Source: Pelomonas sp963422775 (lineage in GTDB: Bacteria > Pseudomonadota > Gammaproteobacteria > Burkholderiales > Burkholderiaceae_C). From it: a stretch of 64,000 nt of DNA. The number at the start of each line of letters is the position of its first letter. Positions within the stretch are counted from its first letter, which is position 1. The stretch is taken from contig CAUJSJ030000171.1 of assembly GCA_963422775.4 (NCBI GenBank), positions 1 through 64,000 on the forward strand, in the 5' to 3' direction. Below are positions 24,369 to 32,723 of this stretch, in pieces. Under the pieces are notes generated by a model. It did not search any database. It was not told the DNA's origin and saw only the letters and a program-made list of their open reading frames with translations. The position numbers were made by a program, and so were the translations under genes.

Positions 24369-25858
24369 GCCAGCATGCGCGCTGGCGCGACGTAGTGGCG
24401 CCTGAACGTCTCGAAGTCCATCGTGTCGGCGGCCTCGATGCGCGCCTGCTCGGCCAGCGACTCCGCCGCGAGCTTCTCGAAACGGCGCTGCAACGCGTCC
24501 GGGAAGGGCATGGCCAGCAAGGCCGCCCGCGTCGCGTCGCTCTGGCGGCGGATGAAGCCGACAAAGCTGTCGTCGAAGTCCTGGTCCATGACGGTCAGCA
24601 CGCGGGCCGACGGGCAGAGTTCGGGCCGTTGCAGCCGCTCGGCCACGCGCTTCAACGCAGTGCGGTAGGCGCTGCCGCCATGCGCCGCGTCCAGCGCCTC
24701 GGCCTGCAGCGCACAGGCGGCCAGGATCTCCGCCGCCCAGTCTGACAAGGACCGCTGCCCGCCGCGCCAGTGCTCCAGCATCAGCCCGGGCTCGCGCCCG
24801 CGCGCGGCGACGTGGTGCTGGTTGCGCGCGTTCGCAGCGATCTCGTCCGGCGTGTCGTCGGGGCTGTCGCTGTTCAGGCAGTGCAGCAGGAAGGCGTCCA
24901 GCACGCGGATGGTGTCCGCACCGATACCGACCGGCTCGAAGGGGTCGAGGTCCATCAGCCGGACCTCGATGTACTCGACGCCACGCTCGCGCAGCGCGTG
25001 CAGCGGGCGCTCGCCGGAGCGGATCACGCGCTTGGCGCGGATGGTGCTGTAGAACTCGTTCTCGATCTGCAGCAGGCTGGTGGAGAGCTGGTTGTAGTCG
25101 CCGCCGGGCGTCTGCACGCCGATGGCCTCGTAGGCGGGATAGGGCCGGCTCAGCGCCTCCTGCAGTGAGGCGGCATAGGCCTCCAGGCAGTTGTAGCTGA
25201 CGGCGATGCTGGCCTGGGCGTCGCTCTGGTAGCCCAGCCGCCCCATGCGCAGCGAGGTGGCGTGCGGCAGGTACAGGGTGTGGCCCGACAGGCGCTGCAG
25301 GCCGTGCTCGCGGCCGGCGACGAAGCTGTCGCACAGCGCCGGGCTGGCACCGAACAGGTAGAGCAGCAGCCAGCCCTCGCGGCGGAAGTTGCGGATGGCG
25401 CCCAGGTAGCCATCGGTGCCCACGCCGGGCAGCGACCAGTTGTAGTGGATGCCCGAGATGGTCTGCATGCGCCGGCCGTAGCGCTGGCCCAGGCCCATGC
25501 GGTAGACGCTCTTGGCCCGGCCGACATTGCTTGAGCCGTAGCGGCCGATCGGGATGGTCTCGTCGGCCGGCAGGCCGCAGGGCATGGAGCCCACCCACAG
25601 CCGCTCGTCGGCCAGCGCACGGTAGACGGCCTGATGGATTTCCGTCAGCTCCTGCAGGCAATCCTCGACGCCGGCATGCACGCCGGTGATCAGCTCGAGC
25701 TGGGATTCGCTGTAGTCGGTCGTGATGTGGGGGTGCGTCAGCGCCGCGCCGAGCGCGACGGGATGGGGCGTCAGCGCGAGGCCGCCCCCGGGCAGGGCGC
25801 GCAGGCTTTCCTTCTCGATGCCGCGGCGGATGCCGAGCAATGTCTCTTTGTCGTTCAT
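24365..25858 (-). CDS. gshA: Glutamate-cysteine ligase GshA (proteobacterial type)
   Basis: A 497-residue enzyme that joins glutamate and cysteine, the first step of glutathione synthesis. The sequence follows the E. coli-type family: RRGIEKESLRALPGG, ITTDYSESQLELITGV, ERLWVGSMPCGLP, IGRYGSSNVGRAKSVYRMGLGQRYGRRMQTISGIHYNWSLP, and a VEYIEVRLMDLDPF block with active-site residues. Length is near the usual 515-520. It stands alone, convergent with the HDOD gene and downstream of the SulP gene by 46 bases. It could be co-transcribed with SulP. Confidence 0.95.
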   Translation of the reverse strand: MNDKETLLGIRRGIEKESLRALPGGGLALTPHPVALGAALTHPHITTDYSESQLELITGVHAGVEDCLQELTEIHQAVYRALADERLWVGSMPCGLPADETIPIGRYGSSNVGRAKSVYRMGLGQRYGRRMQTISGIHYNWSLPGVGTDGYLGAIRNFRREGWLLLYLFGASPALCDSFVAGREHGLQRLSGHTLYLPHATSLRMGRLGYQSDAQASIAVSYNCLEAYAASLQEALSRPYPAYEAIGVQTPGGDYNQLSTSLLQIENEFYSTIRAKRVIRSGERPLHALRERGVEYIEVRLMDLDPFEPVGIGADTIRVLDAFLLHCLNSDSPDDTPDEIAANARNQHHVAARGREPGLMLEHWRGGQRSLSDWAAEILAACALQAEALDAAHGGSAYRTALKRVAERLQRPELCPSARVLTVMDQDFDDSFVGFIRRQSDATRAALLAMPFPDALQRRFEKLAAESLAEQARIEAADTMDFETFRRHYVAPARMLA

Positions 25859-25904
25859 GGCGTCCGGGGACCGCTAATTGGGCCGAGACGGTAGCAGAAC
25901 GCGG

Positions 25905-27578
25905 CTACAGCTGCCCGGGGGCGTCGTGGTCAGCCAGACTCGGCCTCAGGGCATGTTCGCCGGCCTGGATGCCCTCATGGTGGCTGAGGTAGAGCGACAC
26001 GTCGTAGCGCTCCAGCCAGCCGACCGCCCTGAGTTTGTCGAGCACCGGGCCCTTGACCTCCGAGAACTCCAGCCGCAGACCTTCGGTCGCCAGCGCCGCG
26101 TGAAGCTCCTGCAGCGCCGTGAGGCCGGACACGTCAATGTGGTTGACCGGCGCCATCAGCATCAGCACGCGCTGCGGCGTCCCGATGTGTTCGCGGTGCG
26201 CGCGCACATGGCCCAGCACGGCGTCGACGAGTCCACGCGCGTTGGTGAACACCAGGCTCTCGTCGACGCGCAGCCCCACGACCTCCGGCCGGCATTCGAC
26301 CGCGTAGCGCTCGATGTTGCGGTAGTGCTGGGTGCCGGGCACGCGGCCGATGCGGGCGACGTGGGGCTGCGCCGTGCGCTGGATCAACAACGCGATGGAG
26401 CCGACGACGCCGATGGCCAGCGCCGCCGCAATGCTCCACATCAGTACCGCGGCCGAGACGGCCAGCATCAGCAGCCCCTCCGGCCAGGCATAGCGCCAGC
26501 AGTCGCGGTAGGGTTGCAGCGAGAAGCCGCCCAGCACGGCCACCACGATGGTCGCCGCCAGCACCGGCTTGGGCAGGTGCGCCAGCGGCTCGGCCAGCAG
26601 CAGCATGGCCAGGAACATGAAGACGGCGACGAAGACCAGGCTCCAGCGGCTGCGCGAACCGGCCTCGTGCAGCAGGATGCTGCGCGAGAAGCTGCCCGCC
26701 ACCGGCAGGCCGCCACTCAGCGACGCCACCAGGTTGGCCGCCGCCAGACCGCGCAGTTCCGCCGCCGGCAGCAGCTTCTCGCCACGCCGTTGCGCCAGCG
26801 ACTCCGACACCGCCAGGCTGGACACGAAACCCATCAGCGCGACCAGCGCCGCCGCCGGCAGCAGCTGCAGCCACAGAGCCATGTCCAGCGGCGGCAAGCC
26901 GAGCGGCAGCGCCAGCGACGGCAGCGCGCCCACCTGGGCCACGCCCCGGGCGGCCGGTGTGAGGGCCGAGATGGCCATGGCTGCGACCAGCAGCAGCAGC
27001 GGCGCCAGGCGCGCCAAGAGCCGGGGGCCGGTGCGGCGTGACAGCAGCAGCAGCGCGATCGCGACGCCGCCCCAGGCCGCGCTCGTCAGCCCGAAGCCGC
27101 CGCGCGGGGCCGAGGCGATCAGGTCCGGCAAGGTGAACCCCGCCGCCGCGCTGCCCAGCAGCACCGGCAACTGCCCGGCCGCGATCATCAGCGTGGCGCC
27201 GTTCTCGAAGCCCCGCAGCGCGGGCACCGACAGCAGCGAGGCCAGCGCGTCCAGCCTCAGCAGGGCCGCGACGCCCAGCACGAGCCCGACCTCGGCGGCC
27301 AGCACGAGGGCGCCCTCGGTGGCCGTCACACCCACGGGCAGCGCGCCCAGGGCCTGGGCAATCATCAGCGCCAGCACTGCCACTGGCCCAAGGCCGAGCA
27401 CCGGGCTGGAGCCCAAAGCGGCATAGGCCACCAGCGGCAGCAGGCTGGCGTACAGCCCCACCTGCGGTGGCAGGCCGGCCAGCATCGCGTAGGCCAGGCT
27501 CTGCGGGATCAGCAGCACGGCCACGACGGCGCCGGCCATCAGGTCGGCGTGCCAGGTGGCGGGAAGTTTGAGCGGCAT
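25905..27578 (-). CDS. SulP family anion transporter with STAS domain
   Basis: A 557-residue membrane transporter. About ten or more membrane helices fill residues 10-410, with the SulP signature VVAVLLIPQSLAYAMLAGLPPQVGLYASLLP near the start and GSFSRSILLHEAGSRS in the middle. A C-terminal STAS domain (about 440-550; APVNHIDVSGLTALQELHAALATEGLRLEFSEVKGPV) follows. SulP proteins carry sulfate, bicarbonate or dicarboxylates; the substrate is not readable. ATG 27578 starts the cytoplasmic N-terminus MPLKLPATWHADL; longer starts give an improbable Ala/Arg-rich leader. Confidence 0.93.
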   Translation of the reverse strand: MPLKLPATWHADLMAGAVVAVLLIPQSLAYAMLAGLPPQVGLYASLLPLVAYAALGSSPVLGLGPVAVLALMIAQALGALPVGVTATEGALVLAAEVGLVLGVAALLRLDALASLLSVPALRGFENGATLMIAAGQLPVLLGSAAAGFTLPDLIASAPRGGFGLTSAAWGGVAIALLLLSRRTGPRLLARLAPLLLLVAAMAISALTPAARGVAQVGALPSLALPLGLPPLDMALWLQLLPAAALVALMGFVSSLAVSESLAQRRGEKLLPAAELRGLAAANLVASLSGGLPVAGSFSRSILLHEAGSRSRWSLVFVAVFMFLAMLLLAEPLAHLPKPVLAATIVVAVLGGFSLQPYRDCWRYAWPEGLLMLAVSAAVLMWSIAAALAIGVVGSIALLIQRTAQPHVARIGRVPGTQHYRNIERYAVECRPEVVGLRVDESLVFTNARGLVDAVLGHVRAHREHIGTPQRVLMLMAPVNHIDVSGLTALQELHAALATEGLRLEFSEVKGPVLDKLRAVGWLERYDVSLYLSHHEGIQAGEHALRPSLADHDAPGQL

Positions 27579-27601
27579 GGCGCGCAAGTATCGGCGGCTC
27601 G

Positions 27602-27634
27602 AAAAGCAAAAAACCCGCCGGAGCGCGGCGGGTT
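27602..27634 (-). terminator. Rho-independent terminator of the second PEP-CTERM gene
   Basis: On the minus strand the stem AACCCGCCG/CGGCGGGTT is followed by TTTTTT. It lies 21 bases past the stop of the PEP-CTERM gene at 27655 and 24 bases before the SulP start, so it ends that transcript and separates SulP from it. Confidence 0.88.
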
Positions 27635-27654
27635 GGGGAGACGCGCGCTGCGCG

Positions 27655-28515
27655 TCAGGCCTTGCGGCGGCGGGCCGCGCCGGCCACACCCAGCAGGCCC
27701 AGGGCCATCAGGGCATAGGTGCCGGGCTCGGGCACCAAGGCGGCGGTCGCGGGGTCCAACTGCTCCTGGACGTTGACCTGCGCGTAGGTGTTGAGCCAGT
27801 AGTACTGATCCGTCGTGGTCGTGTTCCTGATGATCAGCTTCAGCTGATCCGCTTCGCCGACGGTCTCGAACGCCGACTGAGAGTAATTGAACCCGTTGCT
27901 GCCAGACAGATTGAGACTGCCGCTCAAGCTGCCGACGCTCATGCCGACACTGGCGTTGGCCCAGGAGTGGCCAGGAAAGCTGTTGACGCCAGCAGGCGGC
28001 GTCCAGCTGCCTGCATAGCCCGTGCCAGTCAAATTGCTGTCTGCCAGGACGCTGAAGCTCACCTGCGTACCGGCGGTCAGCCAGAACCCGCGCGAAAACT
28101 GCGCCGACGCATAGGCTGACATGCCCTCGCCAACGCTCAACTGCACCGACGCGGCCGGGCGGCCGCTGCCATCCAGACTGACGCTGATGCTGCCCAAGCC
28201 GCCCGCCGCGCTGCTCGACAGCGAGGTGGCTGGTGCGGACGCAGACTGCCAATCGCTCACCTGGGCACCGAACTTGGATTCCAGGCTGTTGCCCCAGCTG
28301 TAACTCACCAGTTGGTAGCCCGTCTGCTGGGAATAGCTGGAACTGGCATAGAGATTCCAAGACGAATCCCAGGTCAGACCGGCTGTCACACCATCAGCGG
28401 CATTCAGGTCCTTGAGGACGAAATCGAAGCTGCTCGTCGTGACGCTGGCCGTGGTGGTGGCGAACACCGGCGAGGCAAGCGCGGCGAATGCCAGCGCGAT
28501 GAGGCGGAATTTCAT
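27655..28515 (-). CDS. PEP-CTERM sorting domain protein
   Basis: A 286-residue exported protein. The signal peptide MKFRLIALAFAALASPVFA is followed by a Ser/Thr/Asn/Tyr-rich beta body (YASSSYSQQTGYQLVSYSWGNSLESKFG). The tail VPEPGTYALMALGLLGVAGAARRRKA is a full PEP-CTERM signal (PEP, hydrophobic helix, Arg/Lys cluster). It would be processed by an exosortase and displayed or released with exopolysaccharide. I recognise no catalytic motif; the body resembles secreted structural proteins. It is a single-gene unit with a terminator downstream and a CRP-type palindrome about 70-90 bases upstream. Confidence 0.9.
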   Translation of the reverse strand: MKFRLIALAFAALASPVFATTTASVTTSSFDFVLKDLNAADGVTAGLTWDSSWNLYASSSYSQQTGYQLVSYSWGNSLESKFGAQVSDWQSASAPATSLSSSAAGGLGSISVSLDGSGRPAASVQLSVGEGMSAYASAQFSRGFWLTAGTQVSFSVLADSNLTGTGYAGSWTPPAGVNSFPGHSWANASVGMSVGSLSGSLNLSGSNGFNYSQSAFETVGEADQLKLIIRNTTTTDQYYWLNTYAQVNVQEQLDPATAALVPEPGTYALMALGLLGVAGAARRRKA

Positions 28516-28586
28516 GTGGGACTCCCTGTCGTCTTGTGTGGCCGCGTCGGAAAACGCGCAGCGCCGCCGGATGCTAACGACACCGT

Positions 28587-28606
28587 GTCGTGACCTTTGT
28601 CACGAC
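28587..28606. promoter_or_regulatory. CRP/FNR-type palindrome upstream of the PEP-CTERM gene
   Basis: A perfect inverted repeat GTCGTGAC-CTTT-GTCACGAC. Read as half-sites it is CGTGA-N6-TCACG, which fits the CRP-family consensus TGTGA-N6-TCACA in arm sequence and spacing. Its centre is about 81 bases upstream of the ATG at 28515. On the other side it sits 32 bases past the stop of a Bug gene, so the PEP-CTERM gene is the likely target. It could also form an RNA hairpin. Confidence 0.6.
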
Positions 28607-28637
28607 CACCCGACCAGGGGGCCGTAAAAACCCGGGG

Positions 28638-29624
28638 TCAGTCGACCTTGGCGCCAGACGCCTTCACGACCTTGGCCCACTTGGCCGTCTCGCTTGCGAT
28701 GAGGGCCGCGAACTCGGCCGAGGTGCCGCCGCCAGCCACCGCACCCTGCCCGGCCATGCGCTCGCGCAGGGCTGGCGCGTTGAGCGCCGCCGCCGCTTCG
28801 CGCTGCAGCCGGGCGACCTGCTCGGCGGGCTGGCTGCTGGGCGCCAGCAGGCCAAACCAGGAGCTGGCCTCATAACCCTTCAAGACCGCGCCGCCGGCCT
28901 CGGCCACGGTGGGCAAATCGGGCACGGCCGGGCTGCGCTGGGCGCTGGTGACGGCCAGGGCCAGCAGCTTGCCGGCCTTGATCTGCGGCAGGGCCGAGGG
29001 CAGGTTGTCGAACATCAGGTCCGTGTTGCCGGCGATCAGGTCCAGCAGCGCCGGCCCCGAGCCACGGTAGGGGAAGTGCAGCATGAAGCTGCCGGTCATG
29101 GTCTTGAACAGCTCGCCGGCCAGGTGAATGGACGTGCCGTTGCCGCTGGAGGCCATGTTGAGCTTGCCCGGGTTGGCGCGCGCCACCCGGATGAGGTCGG
29201 CCACGTTGTGGATGCCGTAGCGAGCCGCGTTGGCGGGGTTGAGCACCAGCACATTGGGCACGGCCGCCACCAGCGTGATGGGCGCGAAGTCCTTGACCGG
29301 GTCGTAGGGCAGCTTGGGGTAGAGCGCCGCGTTGATGGCATGCGTGCCCACCGTGCCCATCAGCAGCGTGTGGCCGTCACTGGCCTTGGCGACCTCGGCC
29401 GCGCCGATGTTGCCGCCCGCGCCGGGCTTGTTGTCGACGACGACGGCCTGGCCCAGGCGCTGCTGCAGTTCGGGAGCCATGGCCCGCGCGAGCAGGTCGG
29501 TCGTGCCGCCGGGCGTGAAGGGCACGACCAGGCGGATGGGCTTGTTCGGCCACGGTGTCTGAGCAACGGCGGGCAGCGCGAGGCTGCTGGCCAAGGCAGT
29601 GACCTGGCGGCGGTTCAGCTTCAT
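28638..29624 (-). CDS. Bug/TctC family periplasmic binding protein
   Basis: A 328-residue protein. The signal peptide MKLNRRQVTALASSLALPAVAQ is followed by the family pattern WPNKPIRLVVPFTPGGTTDLLARAMAPELQQRLGQ, VVVDNKPGAGGNIGAAEVAKA, HTLLMGTVGTHAINAALYPKLPYDPVKDFAPITLV and ADLMFD-type segments. Bug proteins bind carboxylates or other small molecules in the periplasm of betaproteobacteria and are usually orphan. It is a close relative of the next upstream gene, 55 bases away, a tandem duplication. ATG 29624 has GGAG at good spacing. The ligand is unknown. Confidence 0.92.
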   Translation of the reverse strand: MKLNRRQVTALASSLALPAVAQTPWPNKPIRLVVPFTPGGTTDLLARAMAPELQQRLGQAVVVDNKPGAGGNIGAAEVAKASDGHTLLMGTVGTHAINAALYPKLPYDPVKDFAPITLVAAVPNVLVLNPANAARYGIHNVADLIRVARANPGKLNMASSGNGTSIHLAGELFKTMTGSFMLHFPYRGSGPALLDLIAGNTDLMFDNLPSALPQIKAGKLLALAVTSAQRSPAVPDLPTVAEAGGAVLKGYEASSWFGLLAPSSQPAEQVARLQREAAAALNAPALRERMAGQGAVAGGGTSAEFAALIASETAKWAKVVKASGAKVD

Positions 29625-29679
29625 GGCGATCTCCATCTCAATGGTGCGTTCGGGCCGAGCGCCGGGCGCGGGGCTCACT

Positions 29680-30681
29680 CTACCTATCGACCTTGACTCC
29701 GGACAGCTGCACGACGCGCGCCCATTTGGCCGTTTCCGCGCCGATGAGGGCGGCGAACTCCGAGCCGCCGCTGCCGTGCACCAGCATGCCGCGGCTCGTC
29801 AGCCGTTCGCGCAGCGCCGGGGCGGCCAGCGCAGCAACGCAGTCGCGCTGCAGCCGGGCCAGTTGCTCGGCCGGCTGGCTGCTGGGCGCGAACAGGCCGA
29901 TCCAGGCACTCGCCTCGAAGCCTTTCAGCGCCGGCCCGCCCGCCTCTTCGATGGTGGGCAGGTCAGGCAGGCTGGGGCTGCGACGCGCGCTGGTGATGCC
30001 CAGCGCCAGCAGCTTGCCGGCCTTGATCTGCGGCAGTGCGCCGGGCAGGGAGTCGAACATCAGGTCCATGTTGCCGGCGATGACGTCCTGCTGGGCCGAG
30101 GCCGTGCTGCGGTAGGGGAAATGCAGCATGTAGGTCTGCGTCAGGCGCTTGAACAACTCGCCGGCCAGGTGCGTGGGTGTGCCGTTGCCACCGGAGGCGA
30201 TGTGCAGGCGGCCGGGCTGGGCCGTGGTGGCATGCACGAGGTCGGTGAGCTTGCGCACCCCGAGACCCTGGGCGACGGCCGGATTCATGACGAGGACCAG
30301 AGGGACCGTCGCGACCAGGCAGACCGGCGCGAAGTCCTTCACCGCGTCATAGGGCAGGCGCCGTGACAGCAGCGGGTTGATGACGTGGGTGCCCACGGTG
30401 CCCATCAGCAGCGTGTGGCCGTCGCTCGCGCCAGCGACTTCGGCACTGCCGATGTTGCCGTCGGCGCCGGGCCTGTTGTCGATGACCACGGGCTGACCCA
30501 GGCTGCGTTGCAGTTCCGGCGCCAGCAGGCGCGCGGCAACGTCGGACGGCCCGGCGGCCGCGTAGGGCACGACGATGCGCACTGGCCGCGCGGGCCAGGG
30601 CAGCGGGTTGCCGGGCTGGGCCGAAGCCGACGAAGCAGCCAGCCAGAGCAGCAGGCCGCGACGCTGCAGGAGAACGCTCAT
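29680..30681 (-). CDS. Bug/TctC family periplasmic binding protein
   Basis: A 333-residue protein with an N-terminal signal peptide (LLLWLAASSASAQPGN) and the family order WPARPVRIVVPYAAAGPSDVAARLLAPELQRSLGQ, VVIDNRPGADGNIGSAEVAGASDGHTLLMGTVGTHVINPLLSRRLPYDAVKDFAPVCLV. It shares long identical segments with the Bug gene downstream. The ATG overlaps the stop of the GGDEF gene upstream as ATGA, so a periplasmic binding protein is translationally coupled to a diguanylate cyclase. That coupling suggests ligand sensing may feed into cyclic di-GMP production; inference. Confidence 0.92.
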   Translation of the reverse strand: MSVLLQRRGLLLWLAASSASAQPGNPLPWPARPVRIVVPYAAAGPSDVAARLLAPELQRSLGQPVVIDNRPGADGNIGSAEVAGASDGHTLLMGTVGTHVINPLLSRRLPYDAVKDFAPVCLVATVPLVLVMNPAVAQGLGVRKLTDLVHATTAQPGRLHIASGGNGTPTHLAGELFKRLTQTYMLHFPYRSTASAQQDVIAGNMDLMFDSLPGALPQIKAGKLLALGITSARRSPSLPDLPTIEEAGGPALKGFEASAWIGLFAPSSQPAEQLARLQRDCVAALAAPALRERLTSRGMLVHGSGGSEFAALIGAETAKWARVVQLSGVKVDR

Positions 30682-32723
30682 GTCGGACCGGGCAATTGTC
30701 TGAGTTGGACCTGGCCGTTCATGCAGGCGGCGTCGAAGTCTTGCAAAAGGGCGGCCAGCATATCCGCGTCGGGCGCCTCGACGGCCGTGATGCCCACGCC
30801 CCGATTGCGCCCTTCGGCCTTGGCTTTGTAGAGCACCATGTCGGCCCAGTTGACGGCCTGCTCCCAGTGCAGGCGCAGCCCCGGGCCGCCACCGCCACCG
30901 AGCGGGAAGCTCGCGAAACCGATGGAGACGGTGATGCGCAGCGGCCCTTCCGGCGTCTCGATCGGCTGCCCGCCGATGCCGCGCAGGATGCGCTCGGCCA
31001 TCAGCGCGAGGTCGTCGCCGGGCAGGGCGGGCGCAAAGACGAGGAACTCCTCGCCGCCCCAGCGCACGACGAGGTCGGTGTCCCGCACCGCCGCGCGGAT
31101 GCGGCGTGCGACCTCGATGATGACGGCGTCGCCCGCCGCGTGGCCGTGCCAGTCGTTGACGTTCTTGAAGTGATCGATGTCGATCATCATCAGCGCGCCC
31201 TTGAAGCCCTCCGCGCGCTCGCTGCTTTCGGCATCCCGGGCGCGCTGGTCCATGACCGCCAGGAAGTGGCGGCGGTTGGACAGATCGGTCAGCGGGTCGC
31301 GCTCGCTCTGAGCACGCAGCAGGCTCTGGTTGGCCGTCAGGCGTGCCTGGGCGCGGCGCATGCGCACCAGCGTGACGCCGACCAGGGCCATGGACAGCAG
31401 CAGCAGTGCGCCGACGGCCAGGCCCACTTTCTGCGCGAGCTGCTGGTTCTCCAGCTGCTGGTCCTTGAGCTGGCCGTCGCGGGCCAGCAGGTCCAGGTCG
31501 CGCTGCTTGGCGGCGCTGTCGTACTTGCGGCCCAGCGCTTCCAGCTCCGCGGCGCGGTTGCGCTCGTTGGCACGCGCGTTGAGCTCGCGCTCAGCATGCA
31601 GCGCGGCCAGCGCCTCCTTGTGCTGGCCGGCCTCGGCCCAGGTGTCGGCCAGCTCGCGCAGTTCGCGGGCGCGCAGCACGAGGTCGCCCGGGTCGGTGCC
31701 GAACTCGCTGACCTTGGCGAGCTCCAGGCGCGCCTGGTCCAGCTGGCGCAGCTTGATGTAGGCGACGGCCAGGTTGTGGTGCAGGCTGCGCTCGTAGAAG
31801 CGGTCGCCGAAGCGCTGCAGCACGGGCATGGCGCGCTGCCCGGAGGCAAGGGCCTCCTTGAGCATGCCCAGGTGCATGTAGGAATCGACGAGGTTGGAGC
31901 GCAGCTGGGCGGCCAGGTGGGGCGCATCGGCCTGCTCGGCGAGCAGCAGGGCTGCTTCGATCGCACTGCGCGAGGCCAGCATGTCGCGCGCGCGGCGCTC
32001 GACGTTGGCCTCGTAGTTGCGCACCCGTGCCGCGGCCACGAGATCGCCCGCGGCTTCGACCTCGGCAGCGCGCAGTTCGGCGCGCGCGGCGTCCAACCGG
32101 TCCTGGGCTTGCAGGGCCGACGCCAGCATGCCCAGGCTGAGCGCGGTCAGGTGCTTGTCTTCTCCTGCTCGTGCCAGCGTGAGCGCACGCCGGACACTGG
32201 CTTCGGAGACGGGGAAGGCGCCCTGGGCGTACTGCTCGCGCTGCAGGATGCGCAGCGCCTCCCAGGCACTGCGGAAGTCGCAGCCCAGCTCGCGCACGGC
32301 GCGCTTCTCGTCGCCGGCCGGGCAGCGCTTCTCGAGGCCGGCCAGCGCGCGCGCGGCCAAGGGGCCGGCGGACTTGCCGGCGCGTTCCTGGGCCAGCGCA
32401 CGCAGCAGCCAGCTGCGGTCCACGCCGTCCTCGCGGGCCATCAGCTGCGCGGCGACGGCTTCGGCCGCCTCGACCTGGCCGGCGAGCAGCAGCACGCGGC
32501 CGCGCGCCATCAGCCAGGCCGCCTCGCGCGGCTGCCCGGGCTCGGCGTGCGTGGGCCAGCGCTGCTGCAGTTCGGCCAGCATGGCCTCGGGCGCGTCGAA
32601 GGCGCGGCGCGTGATGGTGGCCAGCAGCGTGTCTTCGGCCACCGGGTCGGGCGCCGTCACGGGCGCGGCCCGGGCGCCGGCCAGAGTCAGTGCCAGCAAC
32701 AGCGCAAGCGCCATCGCCTTCAT
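30678..32723 (-). CDS. Diguanylate cyclase with periplasmic TPR-like region
   Basis: A 681-residue protein. The signal peptide MKAMALALLLALTLAGARA is followed by a long helical, TPR-like region (about 30-430) and a membrane helix (QKVGLAVGALLLLSMALVGVTLVRM, about 450-475). A GGDEF domain comes next: DPLTDLSNRRHFLAVMD, MIDIDHFKNVNDWHGHAAGD and GGEEF at 556-560. An RxxD inhibitory site (RDTD) sits five residues before GGEEF. It should make cyclic di-GMP with product inhibition. ATGA overlaps join it to a second GGDEF gene upstream and to a Bug gene downstream. Confidence 0.93.
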   Translation of the reverse strand: MKAMALALLLALTLAGARAAPVTAPDPVAEDTLLATITRRAFDAPEAMLAELQQRWPTHAEPGQPREAAWLMARGRVLLLAGQVEAAEAVAAQLMAREDGVDRSWLLRALAQERAGKSAGPLAARALAGLEKRCPAGDEKRAVRELGCDFRSAWEALRILQREQYAQGAFPVSEASVRRALTLARAGEDKHLTALSLGMLASALQAQDRLDAARAELRAAEVEAAGDLVAAARVRNYEANVERRARDMLASRSAIEAALLLAEQADAPHLAAQLRSNLVDSYMHLGMLKEALASGQRAMPVLQRFGDRFYERSLHHNLAVAYIKLRQLDQARLELAKVSEFGTDPGDLVLRARELRELADTWAEAGQHKEALAALHAERELNARANERNRAAELEALGRKYDSAAKQRDLDLLARDGQLKDQQLENQQLAQKVGLAVGALLLLSMALVGVTLVRMRRAQARLTANQSLLRAQSERDPLTDLSNRRHFLAVMDQRARDAESSERAEGFKGALMMIDIDHFKNVNDWHGHAAGDAVIIEVARRIRAAVRDTDLVVRWGGEEFLVFAPALPGDDLALMAERILRGIGGQPIETPEGPLRITVSIGFASFPLGGGGGPGLRLHWEQAVNWADMVLYKAKAEGRNRGVGITAVEAPDADMLAALLQDFDAACMNGQVQLRQLPGPT

